A stretch of 64,000 nucleotides of DNA. It comes from JBHHUI01 sp965248775. GTDB lineage: Bacteria > Chloroflexota > Anaerolineae > Anaerolineales > JBHHUI01. The translations under genes and the position numbers were made by a program. The notes below the pieces were generated by a model, which worked only from the letters and a program-made list of their open reading frames with translations, had not been told where the DNA came from and did not search any database. The stretch spans positions 3,038,001-3,102,000 of the forward strand of contig OZ252150.1 of NCBI GenBank assembly GCA_965248775.1, given 5' to 3'. Shown one piece after another: positions 26,229-34,455 of this stretch. Each line of letters starts with the position of its first letter. Position 1 is the stretch's first letter.

Positions 26229-27503
26229 TTACGCTGTGGCAACCACCTCAGGCTCTACTTTCTGTGGCCGAATGGTCAGATAGATTGCACCCAGACCGAC
26301 GATTGTCACCAGGATTCCAACCAACCAGCCAAGAAGCGGAATAGCGCGAATCAACTCGTAGATCAGCACACCAACGAGTAATGCAATCGCACTCCCCCAG
26401 CGTCCCTCCATTGTTTGCGACGCTATTTGGTTTAAAACAGTTTTGCCGACAAGTAAAGCGACCACCATCTTGGTCACCAGTGCAACGACAAACAAGAACG
26501 TCGCGACAGAAAGATAGATCGTCCCACCGCCGAGTGTTGCGATGCGACCACCCAGTTGTCCAAAGGTAAGCAGACTACCGGCGATTGTGGCGATGATAAC
26601 AGCCAGGATCGCCGCGAGAGTAAGCAACCAGAATGCGACAAATGTCAGCAAACCATTCCCCGCGCTCGGTAGGAGTCGTGCTTGCACGGTAGCACTGACG
26701 CGCTCAACCATATCCGGCCAGAGCCAAAGGAACAAGCCACCCACGATCAGCAGTGCGATAAACTCGCCGATGCGTGTTGCAATTGCGCGTAGAATGCGTC
26801 CGGCGAAGCTGGGCTGAGGATCGCTATCAAATTGCTGGGCAACCATCTTCACATCCAGATCCCCACCTACCTCTGCGTTGTCACCCTGGCGGAATCCAGG
26901 CTCAACTGATCGAACAGCACCCGGAAAACCTGTCATCTGTGGTGTCACGCTGCTACCCGGTTCGCCTACCTCTGCGGTCAGGTCCCCACCGACATTGCCG
27001 TCGAGTTCCAGTGCTCCGCCCGAAACGGACACGTCGCGGTCAACATCCCCCCCGAGCAGGAACTGATAACCACCACTGTAGAGACCACGACCGATGGTGC
27101 TGCCAGCCTCCGTTGCGAGGCTAAAGCCGCCAAAGTATAAATTGCGATTAATAACAGTACCTGGACCGACGACAAGCGAATAACCGCCGCCGTAAACGCT
27201 GCCATCGACTTGTCCGTTGACTTCCAACGTCTGTCCGGCAATAAACAAGCTGCCTTCAACGGTTCCGTTGATAACGACCTCGCTGCCCGTGGCAAACAAA
27301 TCACCTTTGACCGTGCCGTTGACCTCAACGATGTTTCCACCCAAGAAGAGATCATCGTCAATCACCTCATCCGCTGCGATGATGATCAGATCATCGCCAC
27401 GGAAATCTGCAGCCATTACTGGTGCGACCAGCGTCAATGCAAGGATCGCTACCAGTCCAATGCTAAAAGCCAAATAACGCGTTTGTTTCTTTCTTTGATT
27501 CAT
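26229..27503 (-). CDS. exported bactofilin-like beta-helix protein with C-terminal membrane domain
   Basis: 424 residues. A signal peptide (MNQRKKQTRYLAFSIGLVAI...VMA) is followed by about 160 residues of short repeats of the type EVNGTVKGDLFATGSEVVING. These resemble the right-handed beta-helix of polymer-forming bactofilins but lie on the outer side of the membrane. Residues 230-410 form four to five membrane helices. The start ATG 27503 follows GGGGAG by 8 bases; the frame open to 27596 adds only a non-conserved leader. The combination suggests an extracytoplasmic scaffold carried by its own membrane domain. Other proteins with bactofilin-like N-termini plus membrane domains occur in Chloroflexota and Bacteroidota by my recollection. 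Confidence 0.75.
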   Translation of the reverse strand: MNQRKKQTRYLAFSIGLVAILALTLVAPVMAADFRGDDLIIIAADEVIDDDLFLGGNIVEVNGTVKGDLFATGSEVVINGTVEGSLFIAGQTLEVNGQVDGSVYGGGYSLVVGPGTVINRNLYFGGFSLATEAGSTIGRGLYSGGYQFLLGGDVDRDVSVSGGALELDGNVGGDLTAEVGEPGSSVTPQMTGFPGAVRSVEPGFRQGDNAEVGGDLDVKMVAQQFDSDPQPSFAGRILRAIATRIGEFIALLIVGGLFLWLWPDMVERVSATVQARLLPSAGNGLLTFVAFWLLTLAAILAVIIATIAGSLLTFGQLGGRIATLGGGTIYLSVATFLFVVALVTKMVVALLVGKTVLNQIASQTMEGRWGSAIALLVGVLIYELIRAIPLLGWLVGILVTIVGLGAIYLTIRPQKVEPEVVATA

Positions 27504-27711
27504 TTTATAGACTCCCCTGTCTAATCTTGAAGACAGATGTTGGTATATCTGTCTAGCTAAAATCGAAATGCTGTCCGCATTCCGATAGATCCCCATGATA
27601 ACTTACATTACGTCGAAGCACACACTAGGTTGCAGTAGGGTAGCAACCTAAACAGGTGCACTCGCCCACATTTAGCCCAGTCTCGGACAGTGATAGTAAG
27701 ATGTAAATCCG

Positions 27712-28305
27712 CTAACGCTCCAGTTGCTCTACCTCTGTATATCGATAACAATCTACAGTGTGATCATTGACTAAGCCCGCTGCTTGCATAAATGCATAGC
27801 AAATGGTCGATCCAACAAAACTGAAGCCGCGCTTTTTCATGTCCTTGCTGAGTGCGTCCGATTGCGCTGTGGTGGCAGGCACTTCTGCTAAACTCTGCCG
27901 GTGGTTTTGTTTTGGTTTTCCATCAACGAATGACCATATGTACTTGGCGAAGCTTCCAAACTCCTCCTGCATAGCGAGAAATTGTTGCGCGTTCTTGACC
28001 GTTGCGCGCACCTTGAGCCGGTTGCGAACAATGCCGGGATTAGCGAGTAGCGCAGCGATCTTATCTTCGTCATATTCAATAATTTTTTGTGCATCGAAAT
28101 TATCGAAAGCTGCCCGATAGCTTTCACGCTTGTTCAAAATCGTCCGCCAACTCAATCCGGCTTGCGCGCCTTCAAGTATGATGAATTCGAATAATAAGCG
28201 ATCGTCATAAATTGGGACGCCCCACTCCTCATCGTGATAGGCAAGCATTTGCGCTTCGTCACCTGCCCACTCGCAGCGAGCTCTTTCTGCACCTTTCGCA
28301 CTCAT
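27712..28305 (-). CDS. tag: DNA-3-methyladenine glycosylase I
   Basis: 197 residues. It excises 3-methyladenine from alkylated DNA in base excision repair. The family signatures are complete: RCEWAGDE near the N-terminus, YHDEEWGVP, LEGAQAGLSW, and the C-terminal GFSFVGSTICYAFMQAAGLVNDH, which together carry the zinc ligands (Cys and His) and the substrate pocket. ATG 28305 follows GGAGG by 10 bases. It is divergent from the DinB-like gene, with 69 bases between the starts. Confidence 0.95.
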   Translation of the reverse strand: MSAKGAERARCEWAGDEAQMLAYHDEEWGVPIYDDRLLFEFIILEGAQAGLSWRTILNKRESYRAAFDNFDAQKIIEYDEDKIAALLANPGIVRNRLKVRATVKNAQQFLAMQEEFGSFAKYIWSFVDGKPKQNHRQSLAEVPATTAQSDALSKDMKKRGFSFVGSTICYAFMQAAGLVNDHTVDCYRYTEVEQLER

Positions 28306-28374
28306 TGTATTTAAGCCTCCATCGCATCCGAATGATGTATAGTTGAATATCTGCCTACACAAGGAGTAATATTC

Positions 28375-28833
28375 ATGCTTTCCCCCAAGGACATGTCAGA
28401 GATTTTCGGTCGCAACCATCGCATCATTAGCGGATACATCGATGGACTTGACCACGCTGCCAGTGTGATCCAGCCGCCGAACGGCGGAAACTGCATCAAC
28501 TGGGTGCTGGGTCATATCATCGTATCGCGCAACAACATCCTGACGGCATGTGCTGCAGAACCAGTATGGGACGCAGACAAGATCGCCCGCTACGGTCATG
28601 GTTCCGATCCGGTGTTGGGTGGTGATAATGAACTGCCCTTTACTGAGCTCTTGTCCGACTTTGACAAATCTCAACGGCGCCTTGATGCCATGTGCGCGCA
28701 GCTCACCGCTTCCGAGCTGGAAGCACCCTATGGTGAAGACAGCACTGCAGGTGATCGCGCGACATTCTATAGTTGGCACGAATCCATGCACACCGGCCAG
28801 TTTGAGTATTTACAGCAACTCGTGGGAGATTAG
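28375..28833 (+). CDS. DinB-like (DfsB/YfiT-type) four-helix protein
   Basis: 152 residues. The putative metal-binding His residues typical of DinB-like four-helix bundles are visible in NWVLGHIIVSRN, and in WHESMHTGQFEYLQQL near the C-terminus. Such proteins bind a divalent metal and include bacillithiol- or mycothiol-dependent transferases, but many are uncharacterised. AAGGAG lies 8 bases before the ATG. The gene stops 6 bases before the CTAG target copy of the IS1182-like element and appears undamaged. Confidence 0.75.
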   Translation: MLSPKDMSEIFGRNHRIISGYIDGLDHAASVIQPPNGGNCINWVLGHIIVSRNNILTACAAEPVWDADKIARYGHGSDPVLGGDNELPFTELLSDFDKSQRRLDAMCAQLTASELEAPYGEDSTAGDRATFYSWHESMHTGQFEYLQQLVGD

Positions 28834-28842
28834 AGCGGCTAG

Positions 28843-30428
28843 CAGTTTGTCGGAGAGACAAGTACTTTTACAACATGAATAGCCCTACAGGGCAAAATGA
28901 GCAGTTGATTGCGACAAAACAAGCGTAAAACAGTGTGCATTTCATGGAGGGCAAACCACCTTCTCGCAGCGAGTAGCAGGCGCGCCAAAGCAGCCCCGGC
29001 TAAAGCACACCCTTTGCTTGGTAGAGGGTGTGCATGCGTTTGAGGTTGAACGCTAGGCAGACCAGACACCATTCCCCGGCTGCTGCCAGCAGGCCGCGCA
29101 GAGAAAACTGGCGGAAGCCCAGGACTTCCTTGATGATACCAATGACGGGTTCCACTGTGCATTTGCGTAAACGGTAGCTGGCTTTGCCGATTTCGGTTTG
29201 TAGTTTGTAAGCCATCTTGACTTTCGGACTGGCATCTTCCGGTGGCGGAGCAGGCATTTGTTCAAAGAAGGTACGCCAGCTTTTGTGGTGAGGTTCGCGA
29301 CCGGTAGCAATGTAAGGATCAATGCCAAGCTTCTCAAGTGCTGCGATGTTCGCTTTGCTGAAATATCCATAATCCAAAGCGGCAGCCTTTGGTTTGCCTA
29401 CTTTTGGAGAGATGGCATCCAGGGTTGGCTCAGCTTCTTTTTTGTCATTCGGATGGTTCGAAAGTGAAGGCGCCACAATCAAGAGGCTCTCCTGCTCCAC
29501 AGCAACTTGAACGTTGTAATGCTGGTCGAAGCCATTATTGGTGCTGTTTTTCATGATGCGAGAGTCCGGATCAGTGAAGTTGTACTGATCTTTGTCCCGT
29601 GGTCCCGGCTGCGGTGGTTTCGGTTTGCGACCTCGGGGTTTATGCCCAGTTTTGCGAGACTTTTCTTCCCGCTCACGCTGTTTGGCTTCGTATTCAGCCC
29701 TCTCGGCTTCATATCGTTCCTGCGCACGGGCTTCTAAGACGGCTTTGGCTTCTGCCAGATTTGCCAAACGTTTCTTGCGAATGGCAATTTCGTCTTCAAT
29801 GACGAGCCCTTCCAGCAACTGGAGATCACCCTGATCAGCTTGCTCACCGAGTTCGAAGAGTTTGTTCACTTCCTGGCGCAGTTGGGTCTCTAGTTTTATC
29901 AGACGCTTGTAACTGACCGCTTTGCTCTTGGATGCATCAGCATGCACCTTGCTACCATCCAGACTGATATTACCCAACTTCAGCACCTCAGCAACTTGGG
30001 CCAGGAGCAAGATCTGCACAAATAACTCTTGGATCGCAGCCAGAAAGGTTTTGCGAAAGTTGGCAATTGTGTCGTGGTCAGGATGCAGCCCACTGGCAAT
30101 ATAGCGGAATGGGATACTCTCATAGGTGGCTTTCTCAATCTTACGAGAACTGAACACCCCGTTGGCATAACCATAGAAGAGCAATCCCAACAGGATCTCT
30201 GGCGCAATAGGTTGACCACCCGTCGGTGCATATTGTGCATAGATCATACCCAAATCCAACTGGGCGATAACATCCACCACAAATCGTGCCAAATGATTGG
30301 ATGGCAGGGCTTCTTCCAGACTGATTGTCTGTTTGAGCATCACTTCGTAATTGGGTTTCTTGAATTTTCTAGCCATGCCCGTAGATTATCACCGATTTCG
30401 CTATCTCAGGTTGCTCTCCGACAAACTG
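28843..30428 (-). mobile_element. IS1182-family insertion sequence (1586 bp)
   Basis: Inverted ends CAGTTTGTCGGAGAG (28843-28857) and its complement (30414-30428), flanked by CTAG on both sides (28839-28842 and 30429-30432). CTAG is palindromic, so the exact duplication length (4 bp, or less) cannot be told from this copy alone. The right CTAG contains the TAG stop codon of the 2-hydroxyacid dehydrogenase gene, so the element sits exactly behind that gene without changing its product. Confidence 0.9.
29000..30376 (-). CDS. IS1182-family transposase
   Basis: 458 residues. The N-terminal domain (LARFVVDVIAQLDL, PEILLGLLFYGYANGVFSSRKIE) is the DUF772/IS1182 type. The DDE residues are placed in SLDGSKVHADAS (Asp), AALDYGYFSKANIAAL (Asp) and VEPVIGIIKEVLGFRQFSLRG (Glu). 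Between them lies a charged helical insert (about 180-270, RYEAERAEYEAKQREREEKS) and a basic segment. The transposase appears intact, so the element may be active. Confidence 0.9.
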   Translation of the reverse strand: MARKFKKPNYEVMLKQTISLEEALPSNHLARFVVDVIAQLDLGMIYAQYAPTGGQPIAPEILLGLLFYGYANGVFSSRKIEKATYESIPFRYIASGLHPDHDTIANFRKTFLAAIQELFVQILLLAQVAEVLKLGNISLDGSKVHADASKSKAVSYKRLIKLETQLRQEVNKLFELGEQADQGDLQLLEGLVIEDEIAIRKKRLANLAEAKAVLEARAQERYEAERAEYEAKQREREEKSRKTGHKPRGRKPKPPQPGPRDKDQYNFTDPDSRIMKNSTNNGFDQHYNVQVAVEQESLLIVAPSLSNHPNDKKEAEPTLDAISPKVGKPKAAALDYGYFSKANIAALEKLGIDPYIATGREPHHKSWRTFFEQMPAPPPEDASPKVKMAYKLQTEIGKASYRLRKCTVEPVIGIIKEVLGFRQFSLRGLLAAAGEWCLVCLAFNLKRMHTLYQAKGVL

Positions 30429-31320
30429 CTAGAGTTCATCAATTGTCACTAGATTGCGCGCTGTCTCGCCGCGAGCGACGCGCTGTATATTCTGGTACCC
30501 CCAGCGGAAGTTGCGCTCTACGGCTTCACGGGCTGCGCCACCCATGTGGGGTGTAACGATGACATTTTCCATCTGTAAAAGCGGACTGTTAGAATCAGGA
30601 GGTTCCTGCTCGAACACATCGAGCGCAGCGCCCGTAATTCGTCCCGCTTGTAGAAACTCTACTAGCGCTGCCTGATCCACCACCTCGCCCCGGGAGGCAT
30701 TTACCAAAATGGCAGCCGGTTGCAGTAATGTGAGGGTGTCGTGATTGATCAGCGCGGCAGTTTCCGCGGTCAATGGCACATGCAGGCTGACGATATCAGA
30801 TTGCTTTAGTAGTTCCGGTTTCTCTAAGAAAGTGAGCTGCAGTTCTAGCTCAAGCTCTACCGGTGGCCGCACAATGTCGTTATAAATCACGCGCATGTCA
30901 AAGCCTCGCGCGATGCGAGCGACCGCACGCCCGACGTTACCAAGCCCAATGATGCCTATCGATTTGCCCGAAAGCTCAGCTACAGACCCCTGATACATTT
31001 CTATCTGCGGCCAACCACCAGACCGCAGCGCAGCGAAGGCGTATGGTATGCGCCGGTGCAAATTGATAAGCATGCCAAAGACATGCTCCGCAACTGATAC
31101 CGCGTTCGCACCTTTTGTCGTAGCGAGAGGGATGCCCGCTTCGAACGTAGCCGTTGCATCAATCGTGTCAAAGCCCGCAGAGAAGGCCTGAATCAGGCGC
31201 GCGCGGTGTGCCTTGCTAATCATCTCGCGCGTGAACGGTTTGGCAATAACGCCGATGAAGTCCGCTTCCGGCAGGCGCTCCCACATCTCGGTCGAATCCT
31301 CTTCAACTGGAAGCAATGTA
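30429..31320 (-). pseudogene. D-isomer 2-hydroxyacid dehydrogenase, main fragment of a gene hit by three insertion sequences
   Basis: 297 codons including the TAG stop. The NAD domain has GIIGLGNVGRAVARIA. Catalytic residues are Arg in NASRGEVVDQAAL, Glu in DVFEQEPPD and His in TPHMGGAAREAV, so the C-terminal part is intact. The N-terminus is missing: IS copy B begins at 31321 with the 7-bp target copy CAATGTA at 31314-31320. The next part is 32807-32857 (GRNIPIVHRLLPDGYTL) and the extreme start is beyond 34424. Joining them with one copy of each duplication gives 318 codons with no stop. It could have reduced a 2-oxoacid such as pyruvate, glyoxylate or phosphoglycerate precursor. It stops in the CTAG of the IS1182-like element. 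Confidence 0.85.
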
Positions 31321-32799
31321 CTCGAGTGTTGTGATTTGAGTGATCTTAGGGCATATTCGGCAGATGCAACTTCCCATCGTAAAACCGGCTCCCATCGTAT
31401 CAGAGCACAGCGCCAGCTTTCGCGGGGTGTTTGAAAACCGCTGTCAGTTCCGGCATTTCGAGAATTATCTAACCGGACTGCTTGTGTTGAAGAACAAGTC
31501 GATGGCGAACATGACGCGCTGCCTGTTGGATAGCGCTGACAAGACCAACCTGTCGCGCTTCTTGTCGGAAGCGAACTGGGATGCCGCGGAACTGAACCAG
31601 GAACGCATTGCATACTTATTCCAGCAAACCAAGCGTCAGCGCCAGGGCGCCCGCAAATCGATGCTGGCCATCGATGATACTTTGTGCGAGCACGTCGGCA
31701 GTCTGTTCGAATACATTGACCAACATTACAACCACGGCAACCACATGTATCCGCTAGCGCACAATCTGGTCACCGGCCACTACATCAGCGGCGCGGTTCG
31801 CTTTCCGGCCGACTGGCGACTGTACCGGCGCTACGAAGAAGTCACCGACTGGGAAGCGTTCGTCAAGAAACTGTTGCCCGACGCTACGATCCCGAAAACC
31901 AAGAAGGAGCGTAATCGCTTCAAACGTCAAGTCGCACCCACCTTGCTGGCCGACCCAGAGTTCCGGGCTCTGGACGAATCTTTTCAGACCAAGATTTCGC
32001 TGGCGGCTGAACTGGTCAAGGCGGCGCTGGCGCACGATTTGCCCTTTGAAACGGTGCTGTTCGACGCCTGGTACCTGGCACCCGAATTGCTCGAAGTTCT
32101 CAGTGCGCATGGCAAGCACTGGATCAGCCTGCTGAAAAACAACCGCAACCTTATCACCAACAGCTTTGTGCTCCAGGATGCTTCCGGCGAACGCATGCGC
32201 TTTGATGGTCCGCACATCAAGGTGCAGGACCTAGTGCCGCTTATCCCACCTTCCGCTTTCAAACCGATGCAAGTGGGCGAGCAGACCTACTACTGCTTCA
32301 GCAAGAATGTACGCATCCCGACTTTGGGGAAGGTACGGCTGGTCATCAGCTTTGCCAAGCCTGATTTAACCGGCACCTATGCCGTGCTGGTCAGCAGCCA
32401 TCTCAGTTGGGATGCCAAGAAGATCATCGCAACCTATCTGCTCCGTTGGCCGATTGAGACCTTTTATCAAGACGCCAAACAGAACCTGGGGCTCCACGAA
32501 TATCGCATGCGCTCGGCCGCCGCCATTCATAAGCACTGGTCACTGGTCTTCGTGGCCTATTCGTTCCTGCACCTGCACTGTTTGCCCACATCGCGTCGTG
32601 ACAAGGTCTGCGCGCCCATCCAATCCATCGGGCAGGTTATTCGCCAACAAAGCCAGCAGCTAATCGAAGCATTGATCTTGCAGGCTCACGGCTCTCTGTC
32701 TGACGGTACTGACGAGCAACAAGTCTTCTCGTACTTATTCGCCAAGCAGGCTTACTCTTTGGCTGCTTGAGCCTTTTCACTCAAATCACAACACTCGAG
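31321..32799 (+). mobile_element. IS4-superfamily insertion sequence, copy B (1479 bp)
   Basis: Same 23-bp perfect inverted ends and same length as copy A at 4574-6052, but inverted relative to it. The target duplication is CAATGTA (31314-31320 and 32800-32806), in the N-terminal part of the 2-hydroxyacid dehydrogenase gene. With copy A this fixes the duplication length at 7 bp in two independent sites. Confidence 0.95.
31340..32770 (+). CDS. IS4-superfamily DDE transposase (copy B)
   Basis: 476 residues, identical to copy A except Leu48 (ENYLTGLLVL) instead of Ile48, a one-base change. The DDE residues are the same: AIDDT, FDAWYLAPEL, RWPIETFYQDAK. The GTG at 31340 lies in the terminal repeat; ATG 31364 is the alternative start. 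No damage is visible. Confidence 0.9.
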   Translation: MILGHIRQMQLPIVKPAPIVSEHSASFRGVFENRCQFRHFENYLTGLLVLKNKSMANMTRCLLDSADKTNLSRFLSEANWDAAELNQERIAYLFQQTKRQRQGARKSMLAIDDTLCEHVGSLFEYIDQHYNHGNHMYPLAHNLVTGHYISGAVRFPADWRLYRRYEEVTDWEAFVKKLLPDATIPKTKKERNRFKRQVAPTLLADPEFRALDESFQTKISLAAELVKAALAHDLPFETVLFDAWYLAPELLEVLSAHGKHWISLLKNNRNLITNSFVLQDASGERMRFDGPHIKVQDLVPLIPPSAFKPMQVGEQTYYCFSKNVRIPTLGKVRLVISFAKPDLTGTYAVLVSSHLSWDAKKIIATYLLRWPIETFYQDAKQNLGLHEYRMRSAAAIHKHWSLVFVAYSFLHLHCLPTSRRDKVCAPIQSIGQVIRQQSQQLIEALILQAHGSLSDGTDEQQVFSYLFAKQAYSLAA

Positions 32800-32857
32800 C
32801 AATGTATAACCGTCAGGCAGCAGCCGATGGACAATCGGTATATTGCGACCTAGATAG
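32800..32857 (-). pseudogene. N-terminal fragment of the 2-hydroxyacid dehydrogenase between two insertion sequences
   Basis: A 58-base remnant encoding YLGRNIPIVHRLLPDGYTL on the minus strand. It is bounded by the 7-bp duplication of IS copy B (CAATGTA, 32800-32806) and the 8-bp duplication of the ISNCY element (CTAGATAG, 32850-32857). The remaining first codons (NILY, possibly from a CTG at 34434) lie beyond the ISNCY element, just after the stop of the methyltransferase gene at 34456. No in-frame ATG exists there, so the original start is uncertain. Confidence 0.7.
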
Positions 32858-34415
32858 TTTCCGGTGCGAAAGTGGCCCTCCTGTGAGAAGATGCGAATGA
32901 TCAAACCCGCATTTTCCACAGAAAGGGCCGCTGCAATGTTACGTGACCGCCACGAAATCGACAAGTTCTTCCTGGACATTCTGGCATTGACGAGTGAGCT
33001 GGACCCGGTGTTGGCGCATATCGACGTATTGCTGGATGACGACGAGCTCTACCAGCGAGTGCGCGGTGACTTTGCGCGACGCTATCCGAAAACACTACAG
33101 ACGGGCCGCAACTCCACGCCGGTGGAAGTCGTGCTCAGGGTGTTAGTCGTAAAGCATTTGTACGGCTGGAGCTACGCGGAAACAGAGAAACATGTCAGGG
33201 ACAGTCTGGTACTGCGCCACTTCTGCCGCGTGTACTTCGAGCGCGTGCCGGACGAGAAGACGCTCCTGCGCTGGGCGAACCTGCTCCAACCTGAAACACT
33301 TATCTCCCTGAACGCCCACGTGTTGCAGCTGGCCAGCAGGCTAAAGATCACCCGTGGCCGCAAGCTGCGCACAGATGGAACGGTTGTCGAGACCAACATC
33401 CGCTACCCCACTGACAACGGCCTGCTGGCTGATGGTGTGCGTGTGCTTGGGCGCACGCTGAGACGGGCGAAAACGGTGCTCGGTGACACGACCGAACTGA
33501 CGCAAGAGACGTTCCGCAACCGCTCCCGCAGTGCCCGCAAGTATGCTCGCCAGGTGGCCAATCAGGCCCGCAGGCGCTCCGAGACAGCTAAAGCGCAGCT
33601 GACGACCACGTACCGCAAGCTGCTGCAGGTCGCCCGCCAGAGTGTGCAGCAGGCGAAAATCGTTCTGGAGCAGCTGCAGACACAGAAAGATCGCGCAGCG
33701 CAGCGCTTGACCGCGACCCTCGAGACCTTCACCCCGCGTGTCGAGCAGGTCATCAGTCAATGTGAGCGGCGGGTCTTCGCCGGCGAGAGTGTCCCGGCGA
33801 GTGAGAAGCTCGTAAGTCTCTTTGAACCGCATACCGCCATCATCCGCAGGAACAAGGTCCGCAAGCCCACCGAGTTCGGGCGCAAGGTCTGGCTCGATGA
33901 AGTCGACGGCGGCTTGCTAAGCAACTGGCGCGTCCTCGCTGGCAATCCGAACGATGTCAATCAGTGGCAACCTGCCCTCGACCAGCACACGCAGCAGTTT
34001 GGCTGCGCACCGGAACAGGTCAGCGGCGATCGCGGACTCTACTCGCCCGGCAACGAAGCTTATGCTCGCGCATTAGGTGTCGCGCGCGTCATCTTGCCCA
34101 AGCCCGAGCACAAATCCAAACAACGTCGGGCCCATGAAAAGCAACTCTGGTTCCGCCGTGGCCGGCGTTACCACGCCGGCGTCGAAGGTCGGATAAGTGT
34201 CTTGAAACGCCGCTATCGACTCGACCGTTGCCGCAATCGTGGCGAAGCAGGCTTCCACCGTTGGGTCGGGCTGGCCATCCTGGCGGCCAATCTCAATACC
34301 ATCGGTACCAAGCTGGCGGCCAAGGCCACGTAACTATGCAATTGTCAAGGTTCACTCCCAGCAAGAAGTTCGCCCTTGCCGATTTCTGATTAGGTGGTGC
34401 GTTTTGCACCGGAAA
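32858..34415 (+). mobile_element. ISNCY-family (ISDol1-like) insertion sequence, intact copy (1558 bp)
   Basis: The ends are TTTCCGGTGC and its complement GCACCGGAAA. An 8-bp repeat CTAGATAG flanks the element (32850-32857 and 34416-34423). Removing it with one repeat restores NILYLGRN of the dehydrogenase. A second copy lies at 58361-59893 in opposite orientation and is 25 bp shorter. There the flanks are 9 bp, CTAG-N-CTAG, so both insertions are at CTAG-containing sites. Confidence 0.85.
32864..34333 (+). CDS. ISNCY-family (ISDol1-like) transposase
   Basis: 489 residues. RKLRTDGTVVETNIRYPTDN contains the first Asp (about 171), SGDRGLYSP the second, and GVEGRISVLKRRYRLDR the Glu; these are characteristic of the ISDol1-like group of ISNCY. 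The N-terminus (HEIDKFFLDIL, VLRVLVVKHLYGWSYAETEKHV) is the DUF772 type. Between first and second Asp is a long helical, Arg/Gln-rich insert (about 210-310) that could form a coiled coil. The GTG at 32864 is in the inverted end; ATG 32891 or 32897 may be the real start. Confidence 0.9.
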   Translation: MRKWPSCEKMRMIKPAFSTERAAAMLRDRHEIDKFFLDILALTSELDPVLAHIDVLLDDDELYQRVRGDFARRYPKTLQTGRNSTPVEVVLRVLVVKHLYGWSYAETEKHVRDSLVLRHFCRVYFERVPDEKTLLRWANLLQPETLISLNAHVLQLASRLKITRGRKLRTDGTVVETNIRYPTDNGLLADGVRVLGRTLRRAKTVLGDTTELTQETFRNRSRSARKYARQVANQARRRSETAKAQLTTTYRKLLQVARQSVQQAKIVLEQLQTQKDRAAQRLTATLETFTPRVEQVISQCERRVFAGESVPASEKLVSLFEPHTAIIRRNKVRKPTEFGRKVWLDEVDGGLLSNWRVLAGNPNDVNQWQPALDQHTQQFGCAPEQVSGDRGLYSPGNEAYARALGVARVILPKPEHKSKQRRAHEKQLWFRRGRRYHAGVEGRISVLKRRYRLDRCRNRGEAGFHRWVGLAILAANLNTIGTKLAAKAT

Positions 34416-34455
34416 CTAGATAGAGAATATTCAGATTATGACTGTCTCTCTGGAT

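Noticed and set aside
31754..32262. Open frames on the strand opposite the IS4-superfamily transposase (also at 5111-5619)
   Set aside because: They mirror the transposase gene exactly in both copies and have no independent start signals; antisense shadows.
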